From positions 1 to 5,499 of the forward strand of contig CACZNW010000182.1 in NCBI GenBank assembly GCA_902782595.1: a stretch of DNA of 5,499 bases, in the 5' to 3' direction. The stretch comes from an uncultured Methanobrevibacter sp. (GTDB lineage Archaea; Methanobacteriota; Methanobacteria; Methanobacteriales; Methanobacteriaceae). Numbering within the stretch: position 1 is the first letter of the stretch; each line of letters starts with the position of its first letter. A program made the position numbers and the translations under genes. Under the pieces are notes generated by a model, which was given only the letters and a program-made list of their open reading frames with translations, did no database searches and was not told the origin of the DNA. Positions 1 to 5,494 of this stretch are shown here, piece after piece.

Positions 1-53
1 CCACTTGCAGCGTGTGTTCTGTAACATCCTGCACCTAAAATTGCTACTTTCAT
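1..53 (-). CDS. hmd: 5,10-methenyltetrahydromethanopterin hydrogenase (Hmd), N-terminal fragment cut by window edge
   Basis: Reading the minus strand from an ATG at 53 gives MKVAILGAGCYRTHAASG, which I recognise as the highly conserved N-terminus of Hmd, the [Fe]-hydrogenase of methanogens. The GAGCY stretch is the start of the Rossmann fold that holds the iron-guanylylpyridinol (FeGP) cofactor. The known family reaction is reversible reduction of methenyl-H4MPT with H2 to methylene-H4MPT in the cytoplasm, a step of CO2 reduction to methane. A strong ribosome binding site, AAGGAGAC, lies at 68-61, seven bases before the start. Only 17 complete codons are inside the window, so the iron-binding cysteine and the C-terminal domain cannot be checked. 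The match is to catalytic Hmd rather than to the HmdII paralog, judged from the N-terminus only. It is divergent from the cofactor gene at 417, which supports the call. Confidence 0.9.
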   Translation of the reverse strand, partial: MKVAILGAGCYRTHAAS

Positions 54-60
54 TTTTTTT

Positions 61-68
61 GTCTCCTT
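61..68 (-). promoter_or_regulatory. Ribosome binding site of hmd
   Basis: The minus strand reads AAGGAGAC here, a near-perfect match to the archaeal anti-Shine-Dalgarno sequence, separated by seven A residues from the ATG of hmd. It fixes the hmd start and fits a highly expressed catabolic enzyme. Confidence 0.85.
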
Positions 69-104
69 AAAACATATATATTTTAATTTATATTTTTACT
101 TTTT

Positions 105-164
105 TTACTACATGTTAATATTTAAAAGTATGATAATATTTATGGTAGTTATTACATGTAGTAA
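105..164. repeat. Inverted repeat TTACTACATGT / ACATGTAGTAA
   Basis: An exact 11-base inverted repeat, arms 105-115 and 154-164, with 38 bases between. Each arm contains the palindrome ACATGT, one of the few G/C-containing stretches in this A/T region. The arms lie 52 and 101 bases upstream of the hmd start, flanking the minus-strand TATA-like TTTTAAATA (126-118). The placement fits paired protein-binding sites around the hmd promoter better than a hairpin, because the spacer is long. The binding protein is unknown. Confidence 0.5.
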
Positions 165-171
165 TATAATT

Positions 172-202
172 ATTTAAATTTTTATTATATTTAAATTTTT
201 AT
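172..202. repeat. 14-base direct repeat ATTTAAATTTTTAT
   Basis: The sequence ATTTAAATTTTTAT occurs exactly at 172-185 and again at 189-202, 17 bases apart. Low complexity makes chance similarity easier here, but an exact 14-mer at so short a distance suggests a local duplication. Each copy includes ATTTAAAT, a self-complementary TATA-like element that could be read in either direction. Confidence 0.4.
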
Positions 203-217
203 ATGTATCATTTGTTT

Positions 218-297
218 AGTATTATTTTTTCCATGGTTTTCCCAATATTAGTAATACTGATAATACTTTTTTCATTATTATTTATAAGTAAGTATTA
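218..297. repeat. Cluster of four TAATACT / AGTATTA boxes
   Basis: TAATACT is found on the plus strand at 252-258 and 261-267, and its complement AGTATTA at 218-224 and 291-297. The outer pairs make exact 8-base inverted repeats: AGTATTAT at 218-225 with ATAATACT at 260-267, and GTAATACT at 251-258 with AGTATTAC at 291-298. The two central copies are spaced nine bases start to start. Such a symmetrical cluster between divergent genes looks like an operator array, though the regulator is not identifiable from the window. Confidence 0.4.
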
Positions 298-403
298 CAT
301 TTTATTTTTTAATAATAAATAATATAAGCCTTTTTTTAAGATGAAAAAAATAGAAAGTTTTTTATTGGATATTATACTGAAACTTATATTGATTACTAAT
401 ATT

Positions 404-408
404 GAGGT
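404..408 (+). promoter_or_regulatory. Ribosome binding site of hmdC/hcgG
   Basis: GAGGT is placed eight bases before the ATG at 417. It selects that ATG over the overlapping out-of-frame ATG at 421. Confidence 0.65.
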
Positions 409-416
409 AAGTATTC

Positions 417-1913
417 ATGTATGATTTAATTAAAAAAGCTGTTCATGATGATGATGCGGCAATCGAAATTTCAAAAATGGAAAAAGATGTTGGTTCTGTA
501 GTTGATGCAATCTCAGAACTTTCACTTGAAGATGCTATGAAGTTGGGGATGCAGTTTAAAAGATTCCCTCTGGGCTGTGACCTGACTGAAGTGGTTTCTG
601 GAACTTGCGCATCTGATTTGGAATTAATGGATTTATTAGGTAACTGCAGGTTGTCTGATTTTATAGGAGCACCTATTCACATCTGTGCATATGCATTTTC
701 TGATATCGGTGAAAAATTCGGAATGACCGGTCTTGAAGTAATGCAGAAGGTTCATGAGATTGTTGATGTGCCGCTGGATTTAGATCACTTCGGTGAAAAC
801 GGTGCAATGAGACTTCCGAAAAACATCTCAGGATGTGGGGGGGAGTGCTACAATAAGGGACCTGCATTTACAGAATGTCCTCGCGGAAGGATTCATGAAA
901 GATTAATCGACAAGGAATTGGAGCAGAAGAATGATAAGGAAGGATGGATTAAATTATCATCATCTGTTGCAGTCAATGTAACTTCAGAACAGACTGGTGA
1001 CGGTCATGCAGCACCTTTAAAGGAAGCAATCGACATAGCGGAGCTTGCCAAAAAACACGGCAAGGGATTGGAATCAATCATGTTTGTCGGTGACGGATAT
1101 GATGAAGTAATCACAGGTTTTGAAAAATCAATAGAGATAGGGGCTGATGTAATCGTGGTTGAAGGAGGACCATTCAACAGATGTGAAAATGCCACTGAAG
1201 CCTTTGCAAAAACCATTGCTGCCGCCAGAATTTTATCTCCCGGTAAAGTGGTTGCAACCAACGGTGCATATGAACATGAAGTAAGGGCAGGACTCAGGTC
1301 AGGTTTGAACATGGTAATTACAGGTTTTCCTAAAAATCATCATGGATATATGTGCGGATATGAACCTGGTACTGCAAGAAGAGGAAAATTCGGTCTTCCA
1401 AGAATAATTCAAATAATCAATGAGGAATTCCCGAACAGGGGACTGCCTGCTCAAAAACATGACCTGCTTGCAATTGCAACTGCGGTTAAACTGGTGGGTC
1501 CTGAAAATATATATCCTCACAAAATAGGTGACTATCATATAGGGGATGCGCACTGGGCAACACTTGTCAATTCTAGAATGTATGAAAATATTTGCCTGAA
1601 ACATACATTGGATGAAATTGTTGACATGACTGAAGGAAGAACCGTTGCACTGCACGGTGGAAGGTTCATTTCATGGGTTCTTGCCGAAAAATTATCAGGA
1701 CAGGTTGATGAAATTATCATCAGCGATGTTGACAAATGGGTATTGGACAATACTGTGGATAATCTGCAGAACTGTCTTGATGTAACAATTATCGCAGAAA
1801 GTGATGATAAAACAGCAGCTGATCAGGCAGAGTTTTCCATTGCTTCTTCTACAATGATTCCTGTTAAAGAAAATATCCTTAGAAAAGTGCCTGATGCTTT
1901 GACAATAGTATAA
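417..1913 (+). CDS. hcgG: FeGP-cofactor biosynthesis protein HmdC/HcgG
   Basis: This complete 498-residue protein is recognised as the HmdC family (also named HcgG), found in methanogens that have Hmd and needed for making its iron-guanylylpyridinol cofactor. Its exact reaction is not something I can state with certainty; it is thought to act late, in building the iron-bound part of the cofactor. Eleven cysteines are spread over the chain. The most striking group is C140 and C144 in SGCGGEC, followed by C154 in TECPRGR, a possible metal or cluster site. A glycine-rich beta-alpha stretch (about 220-260, with VGDGYDEV and VVEGGPF) and a Rossmann-like C-terminal part (about 408-450, with ALHGGRF and ISDVDKWV) suggest nucleotide or S-adenosylmethionine-type binding. 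There is no signal peptide or membrane segment, so it is cytoplasmic. It is divergent from hmd and has its own terminator, so it is probably monocistronic. Identity rests on family recognition plus the hmd neighbour. Confidence 0.85.
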   Translation: MYDLIKKAVHDDDAAIEISKMEKDVGSVVDAISELSLEDAMKLGMQFKRFPLGCDLTEVVSGTCASDLELMDLLGNCRLSDFIGAPIHICAYAFSDIGEKFGMTGLEVMQKVHEIVDVPLDLDHFGENGAMRLPKNISGCGGECYNKGPAFTECPRGRIHERLIDKELEQKNDKEGWIKLSSSVAVNVTSEQTGDGHAAPLKEAIDIAELAKKHGKGLESIMFVGDGYDEVITGFEKSIEIGADVIVVEGGPFNRCENATEAFAKTIAAARILSPGKVVATNGAYEHEVRAGLRSGLNMVITGFPKNHHGYMCGYEPGTARRGKFGLPRIIQIINEEFPNRGLPAQKHDLLAIATAVKLVGPENIYPHKIGDYHIGDAHWATLVNSRMYENICLKHTLDEIVDMTEGRTVALHGGRFISWVLAEKLSGQVDEIIISDVDKWVLDNTVDNLQNCLDVTIIAESDDKTAADQAEFSIASSTMIPVKENILRKVPDALTIV

Positions 1914-1915
1914 TT

Positions 1916-1952
1916 ATCCATTAATTTAATATTAATGGATTTTTTATTTTTT
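1916..1952 (+). terminator. Hairpin and T-tract terminator after hmdC/hcgG
   Basis: A perfect 10-base-pair stem (ATCCATTAAT at 1916-1925, ATTAATGGAT at 1931-1940) with a five-base loop is followed at once by TTTTTATTTTTT. It begins three bases after the stop codon. In archaea the T tract alone can terminate, and the hairpin makes this the clearest terminator in the window. Confidence 0.8.
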
Positions 1953-1957
1953 CATGG

Positions 1958-1990
1958 TGTAAAAAATATTTTACATAAAACTTAAAGTTT
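1958..1990. promoter_or_regulatory. Two adjacent dyads upstream of the membrane protein / PhoU operon, possible operators
   Basis: The first dyad has exact 7-base arms, TGTAAAA (1958-1964) and TTTTACA (1969-1975), around AATA. Three bases later comes AAACTT-A-AAGTTT (1978-1990). They lie 70 to 102 bases before the chosen GTG start, ahead of TATA-like TATAATATAAT around 2015-2025. The position upstream of a probable TATA box fits a regulator site, and the downstream operon encodes a winged-helix protein that could be autoregulatory. The function is inferred. Confidence 0.35.
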
Positions 1991-2046
1991 AATAACCTAA
2001 AACTAAATAATAATTATAATATAATTTTTTTTCTAATCAAATACTT

Positions 2047-2054
2047 AAAGGTGA
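2047..2054 (+). promoter_or_regulatory. Ribosome binding site AAAGGTGA deciding the GTG start at 2060
   Basis: AAAGGTGA contains GGTGA, complementary to the 3' end of archaeal 16S rRNA, and ends five bases before GTG at 2060. The earlier in-frame GTG at 2051 is part of this site itself, so it is unlikely to be the start. Confidence 0.65.
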
Positions 2055-2059
2055 AAATT

Positions 2060-2926
2060 GTGAATTATAAAAAACTCATACTTGTAGGTTGTATTTCAGC
2101 ATTCGTCGCTGTTCTAACTTCAATTTTAGGAGTTGCAGGTACTGTTATAGGTTCAGTTATTTCATCCGTGCTTTATAACATGCTTTCTGAAGCTTTGGAA
2201 AAACCTGTTTCAACTGCAACATTCAGCACAAACTTTGAATGGGAAATTGCATATGTATTTCCTCTTGTAGTCATAGCTTTAATTCAGTTATTGTTAATTT
2301 TCGCCATGTTGTCTGAATTCGGATACCTTCCGTCTTCATTCCTTAATGCTTATCTGTCCCTGCAAAGCATTGCAAACAACAATCTGTACAGGCTTCTGGG
2401 TGTGGCAATGTTAATTATAAGTGTATATCCTCTAGTATTAAAGCCGGATATTATAGAAAAATCTCATGGAGTCATCATAGCATTTGTAGGGGTAATATTC
2501 CTTGCAAGAGGATTTGTTGATTTGGGAAATGCAATAACAAATATTTATGATGATGTTTTTATTCTATTCGATTTTCCAATCGCAATCCTTGCATTTGTCC
2601 TGATAGTGTATGTAATAATTAAGATTCTCATATCTGCTAAAAATTCCGAAACTGAATTCAAATTAATCAAACATCAGGAAAATAAAGACAATTTCTCAAA
2701 ACACAATGTCAGAAAAGTTCATCATTCAAGAAAACATGATGATTTTGATTATGAGAAAAAAACAGAAAAACCTAATGTCAAACACAAACCGCTCAATAAA
2801 CCTTCAGAAACGGAAGTGAGTTTTAAAAGTCATATCAGCACTGAAAAATCCGAAACAGGAATTAACAAATCGTCAAGAAATATTCAATTTGAATCTAACG
2901 ACTTGCTTGACGATTATAAAAAATAA
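2060..2926 (+). CDS. Multi-pass membrane protein with long charged C-terminal tail, function unknown
   Basis: I do not recognise this family. The start is taken as GTG at 2060 (288 residues), because the GTG three codons earlier overlaps the ribosome binding site. Hydrophobic segments are at about 6-38 (long, glycine/serine rich, with GVAGTVIGSVISSV resembling a glycine zipper), 64-84, 110-128, 135-155 and 170-193. The remaining 95 residues (194-288) are hydrophilic, rich in Lys, His, Ser and Asn, with no recognisable fold, and are probably disordered. If the first segment crosses once, there are five spans; if it forms a hairpin, six, which would leave both ends in the cytoplasm. The basic tail favours the latter. 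The stop is followed nine bases later by the ATG of the wHTH-PhoU gene, so the two are almost surely one transcript and may work together. Possible roles are sensing or transport, but nothing in the sequence shows a catalytic or transport motif. Confidence 0.75.
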   Translation: MNYKKLILVGCISAFVAVLTSILGVAGTVIGSVISSVLYNMLSEALEKPVSTATFSTNFEWEIAYVFPLVVIALIQLLLIFAMLSEFGYLPSSFLNAYLSLQSIANNNLYRLLGVAMLIISVYPLVLKPDIIEKSHGVIIAFVGVIFLARGFVDLGNAITNIYDDVFILFDFPIAILAFVLIVYVIIKILISAKNSETEFKLIKHQENKDNFSKHNVRKVHHSRKHDDFDYEKKTEKPNVKHKPLNKPSETEVSFKSHISTEKSETGINKSSRNIQFESNDLLDDYKK

Positions 2927-2935
2927 TTGATTATA

Positions 2936-3820
2936 ATGAGTAAAAGAGACAAAACCCTGAAAAATATCTTGGATTTTATATTATATGAAAATCCTTCAAC
3001 TCAGGATGAAATCGCCGAAAGACTAGGAATCTCCCGCAGATATGTCACTCAGCTCCTGCAGCCTCTGGTTAAAGATGGAACTGTTAAAAGGGCATATATG
3101 ATTGATTTGAAAAGCTATGAAAAAGTTGTTGAATCTGTGGCGGATTATTCAACTGGCAGAAACAGCACGGGCAATGCTTTAATTAATGACATGCTTGTAA
3201 ATATGGCTCGCCATGTTCACTCACAGCTTGAAATGTCATTCGATGCCGTTTTGGAATATGATGAGGTTAAGGCCAACAAGGCTTTGGAAATGGATTATGC
3301 GACCAATAATATGGTTGAAAAAATTAGAACTTCGGTTGAGACAATTGTGAGTTTAAATAAACACTCTGAAATTTCAAAATCAATTCTCTACAATGAAATA
3401 GCCTATGATTTGGAACGTATTGGGGATTATTGTGGCCATATTGCAAAATTTGTCATCAATGATGTTTATGAGGTTGATGACAATGTCTTGAAGAAACTGA
3501 AAAAGATGTACGGAACTGCTCAGGACATGATTCGTCTGGCTATGAAAGCTTTTGTTGAAGGAAAAACGGAGTTGAAAGATGATTTAATGGAACTGGAAGA
3601 GACAATCCATATTATGCAATCCAAAGCTATTAATTTAATTGCAACTCAAATGGCTGAAAGTACATTCGATGAAAAAGAGCGTTCAAATTATTTTATTTAT
3701 TTATTCCGTCTTATTAAGGCATTTAAAAGAATTGGAGATATTTCCGTTGAAATGATGGATGTTGCCGTTGAGTTCCATGATAACATTCCAAGACCAACCA
3801 CTCCTAGAACTTTCAGGTAA
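2936..3820 (+). CDS. Winged-helix/PhoU-domain fusion regulator
   Basis: The 294-residue protein joins a DNA-binding winged helix to a PhoU-type helical domain. Residues 6-60 form the winged helix: STQDEIAERLGISRRYVTQLLQPL is split as helix 2, turn and recognition helix, followed by a short wing around DGTVKRAYMI. Residues about 80-280 are two three-helix PhoU repeats, marked by DLERIGD at 158-164 and KRIGD at 264-268. Repeat one keeps the metal-binding ExxxD (E154, D158); in repeat two the aligned positions are R258 and A262. PhoU proteins are known to link phosphate uptake to signalling; archaeal wHTH-PhoU fusions are thought to act as transcription regulators, cytoplasmic. ATG at 2936 was chosen over TTG at 2927, which directly abuts the previous stop; no clear ribosome binding site is seen, suggesting translational coupling. 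No pst genes are in view, so the phosphate link is an inference. Confidence 0.85.
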   Translation: MSKRDKTLKNILDFILYENPSTQDEIAERLGISRRYVTQLLQPLVKDGTVKRAYMIDLKSYEKVVESVADYSTGRNSTGNALINDMLVNMARHVHSQLEMSFDAVLEYDEVKANKALEMDYATNNMVEKIRTSVETIVSLNKHSEISKSILYNEIAYDLERIGDYCGHIAKFVINDVYEVDDNVLKKLKKMYGTAQDMIRLAMKAFVEGKTELKDDLMELEETIHIMQSKAINLIATQMAESTFDEKERSNYFIYLFRLIKAFKRIGDISVEMMDVAVEFHDNIPRPTTPRTFR

Positions 3821-3834
3821 AAAGATATTATTTA

Positions 3835-3850
3835 AGGAGAATTCTCTCCT
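3835..3850. terminator. Small hairpin between converging genes
   Basis: AGGAGA (3835-3840) and TCTCCT (3845-3850) can pair around ATTC in the 28 bases between the PhoU and fumarase stop codons, and the right arm overlaps the fumarase stop. There is no T tract on the plus strand; on the minus strand a short TCTTTTT (3825-3819) lies ten bases beyond. It could be a weak two-way terminator. Confidence 0.3.
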
Positions 3851-4691
3851 ATTCATCATATATTCTTGTTGTAGCGTGCCTGTCCGCCCAGCATTGAATG
3901 CAAACACCAATTGGAAGGCCTGCAGTATGTGTATGTGCCTTTAAAATTTTCACATCCAGAGCGGTGGTCTTTCCGCCAAGACCCATAGGGCCTATTCCTG
4001 AGGCATTAATTTCTTCAAGAATTTCTTCTTCAAGCTTGGCCAGTACCGGGTCGGGGTTTCTTTTGCCAATTTCTCCAAGCAGTGCTTTTTTACCTAATTT
4101 CAAACATAAATCTGATGTTCCGCCAATTCCAACACCCACTACAGTTGGAGGACATGGTTTTCCTTTTGCTTTAAGAACTGATTCAACAACAAACTCTTTA
4201 ATGCCTTCTATTCCTTCAGCCGGAAGAGCCATTTTTAAGGTGTTGTTGTTTTCTGAACCGAATCCCTTTGGCAATATTGTTATTTCAAGATAGTCTTCGT
4301 CAATCAATTCAATGTCGATTGGAGGAATATAGTCACCAACATTAATGTTTGTATTTTCACGTGTTATCGGGTCAACGATATTAGGTCTGATTGGAACTTC
4401 GCTTGTTGCCTTTCTGATTCCTTCTTCGATTCCTTCACGTAAATTTTCAACTTCAACATTACCTAACTTAACAAAAATCACAGGCAAACCTGTATCTTGA
4501 CACATTGGAATGCCTTTTTCTTCTGCAAGTTCAATATTTTTTAAAATAGCTTCAATATTTAACCTTGCAAGTTCATGTTCTTCAACTTTAAGTGCATCTT
4601 CAAGTGATTTTTTTACATCATCACCGAGAACAATTACTGCCTGCCTGTAGAGTTCATAAACTGTATCTTTAATAATATCTTTAGTAATCAA
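3849..4691 (-). CDS. fumA: Fumarate hydratase, class I, alpha subunit
   Basis: This is a 280-residue protein of normal length for the separate alpha subunit of class I ([4Fe-4S]) fumarase. With its beta subunit it interconverts fumarate and malate in the cytoplasm; in methanogens this serves the incomplete reductive TCA branch from oxaloacetate towards 2-oxoglutarate. Diagnostic motifs are MCQDTGLP (63-70), ENNNTLKMALPAEG (147-160), KPCPPTVVGVGIGGTSD (178-194), GPMGLGGKTTALDVK (234-248) and CIQCWADRH (264-272). Likely cluster cysteines are C64, C180 and one of C264/C267; this assignment is by spacing to known class I enzymes. The start is TTG at 4691, with AAGG eight bases upstream, and the N-terminus (ITKDIIKDTVYELYRQA) matches what I expect for the family, so the rare start is probably real. 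The beta subunit is not adjacent downstream, where the convergent PhoU gene lies. Close homologues include the alpha part of L(+)-tartrate dehydratase, which cannot be fully excluded. Confidence 0.9.
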   Translation of the reverse strand: MITKDIIKDTVYELYRQAVIVLGDDVKKSLEDALKVEEHELARLNIEAILKNIELAEEKGIPMCQDTGLPVIFVKLGNVEVENLREGIEEGIRKATSEVPIRPNIVDPITRENTNINVGDYIPPIDIELIDEDYLEITILPKGFGSENNNTLKMALPAEGIEGIKEFVVESVLKAKGKPCPPTVVGVGIGGTSDLCLKLGKKALLGEIGKRNPDPVLAKLEEEILEEINASGIGPMGLGGKTTALDVKILKAHTHTAGLPIGVCIQCWADRHATTRIYDE

Positions 4692-4742
4692 ATTAAAAAC
4701 CTTGTAAAAATTAATTAATCTTATTTTTGATTTTTGGAATAT

Positions 4743-4979
4743 TTAAAGGTTAATTACTTTAATCGGACAAACTTCCACACAATCCCTGCAGAGAGTGCAT
4801 TTTTCACTGTTGATTGTGATGGCTCCGCCCAGCACTTCAACTGCATCGCTGGTGCAGATTAAAAGACACGGGGCATCTGATGGTTGGCAGTGCATACAAA
4901 ATAAGGTTGGAGTGTCAACAGTTGGCTGTTGACAACTTCCGCAGGTCGTACATGTTGTACAATTCCCTGATTTAAACAT
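4743..4979 (-). CDS. Small twelve-cysteine ferredoxin-like protein
   Basis: This is a 78-residue protein with twelve cysteines (7, 10, 13, 16, 28, 31, 38, 42, 61, 64, 67, 71). The last eight form a two-[4Fe-4S] ferredoxin: CxxC-x6-C-xxx-C at 28-42, in the style of electron-transfer subunits such as HycB, and the classical CxxCxxCxxxCP at 61-72. The first four, CxxCxxCxxC, have no place in a plain two-cluster ferredoxin and may bind a third cluster or another metal. It is expected to be a soluble cytoplasmic electron carrier or subunit. Its ATG lies seven bases after the stop of the four-cluster protein, with no clear ribosome binding site, implying translational coupling and a shared role. 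The electron donor and acceptor are not visible here. Confidence 0.8.
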   Translation of the reverse strand: MFKSGNCTTCTTCGSCQQPTVDTPTLFCMHCQPSDAPCLLICTSDAVEVLGGAITINSEKCTLCRDCVEVCPIKVINL

Positions 4980-4986
4980 AATTTTA

Positions 4987-5490
4987 TTATTTTTCTAAAA
5001 CAAGTCTTGCTCTTGCTTGACTTGTAATCACATGGACAAAGCCACTTTTTTTACTTGTATTAGGTTCATATAATCCTGCCATTTTAGCCAGGAATTTTTC
5101 CTGATTTTTGGATTTAACTTTGGCCGGATCAAGAATACTAATCGCTCTTTTAGTACAGGCTTTGATACATGCAGGTCCCTCTTCTCTGTCAGCACAAAGG
5201 TCACATTTCTCAGCAATATTTGCTTCAAAGGTCATTGCACCAAATGGACAAACCATTACACATAATCCGCAACCGATACATTTTTCGGTATTTACTCCTT
5301 CGTCGGTTATGGCTTCTGTCGGACAGATTGTTATACATGGTGCACTTTCACAGTGTTGACATACAATGGAATAAAAGGAAGAATGATATTCTACAATTTT
5401 TATTCTACTGGATTTATGAACTGATGCACACATGTTTTCACAATTCATACATCCGTCACATAAATTACTGTTTACAGAAATTTTTTCCAT
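4987..5490 (-). CDS. Four-cluster [4Fe-4S] electron-transfer subunit (HycB/CooF-like)
   Basis: The complete 167-residue protein has exactly sixteen cysteines in four motifs: CxxCxxCxxxC at 11-21, CxxC-x4-C-xxx-CP at 44-57, CxxCxxCxxxCP at 71-82 and CxxC-x8-C-xxx-C at 96-112. This is the pattern of the four-cluster iron-sulfur subunits of redox enzymes (HycB, HydN, CooF, DMSO-reductase B type), which carry electrons between a catalytic subunit and ferredoxin or a hydrogenase. Residues 120-167 form a short basic tail without cysteines. The ATG at 5490 follows GGTGA at 5499-5495 by four bases. No signal peptide is present, so it is cytoplasmic. Its catalytic partner is probably encoded upstream, beyond the right edge, and could be a formate dehydrogenase, CO dehydrogenase or aldehyde oxidoreductase; the window does not decide between them. 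The next gene, a small ferredoxin-like protein, is in the same operon. Confidence 0.85.
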   Translation of the reverse strand: MEKISVNSNLCDGCMNCENMCASVHKSSRIKIVEYHSSFYSIVCQHCESAPCITICPTEAITDEGVNTEKCIGCGLCVMVCPFGAMTFEANIAEKCDLCADREEGPACIKACTKRAISILDPAKVKSKNQEKFLAKMAGLYEPNTSKKSGFVHVITSQARARLVLEK

Positions 5491-5494
5491 TGTA

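Larger units (their letters stand above)
54..416. promoter_or_regulatory. Divergent hmd / hmdC control region, extremely AT-rich
   Basis: These 363 bases hold no credible gene and must contain the promoters of both divergent genes. The composition is almost entirely A and T, so TATA-like sequences are abundant and the true boxes cannot be fixed by eye. Candidates are the minus-strand TTTTAAATA near 126-118 for hmd, and TTTATAAG near 281-288 or AATATAAG near 320-327 for the cofactor gene. The region also holds an 11-base inverted repeat (TTACTACATGT at 105-115, ACATGTAGTAA at 154-164), a 14-base direct repeat at 172-185 and 189-202, and four copies of TAATACT in both orientations (218-224, 252-258, 261-267, 291-297). 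These are entered separately. Nickel limitation is known to raise Hmd in some methanogens, so a metal-responsive operator is possible but not shown. Confidence 0.6.

Noticed and set aside
128..211. NikR-like operator halves GTATGA (128-133) and GTATCAT (205-211)
   Set aside because: Only one half fits the bacterial NikR consensus, and neither spacing nor orientation matches; a nickel operator cannot be claimed from this.
271..325. Apparent inverted repeat of TTATTATTTAT and AATAATAAATAATA
   Set aside because: Both arms are simple A/T runs in which such pairing is expected by chance, and the pairing register is ambiguous.
54..416. Possible small RNA or riboswitch in the long hmd / hmdC intergenic region
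   Set aside because: The stretch is nearly pure A/T without a stable GC-containing stem, so no structured RNA can be supported; promoters and binding sites explain it better.
1004..1312. Minus-strand open frame of 102 codons
   Set aside because: It lies wholly inside hmdC/hcgG on the opposite strand, shows no recognisable domain and has no ribosome binding site of note; it is a shadow of the real gene.
1299..1655. Minus-strand open frame of 118 codons
   Set aside because: Also antisense within hmdC/hcgG; its composition is that of complemented codons, with scattered Cys, Phe and His and no domain pattern.
3898..4293. Plus-strand open frame of 131 codons
   Set aside because: Antisense to the strongly conserved fumarase alpha gene; the proline/serine-rich translation is typical of a complement of Gly and acidic codons.
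5108..5359. Plus-strand open frame of 83 codons
   Set aside because: Antisense to the four-cluster Fe-S protein, whose sixteen correctly spaced cysteines make the minus-strand reading certain.
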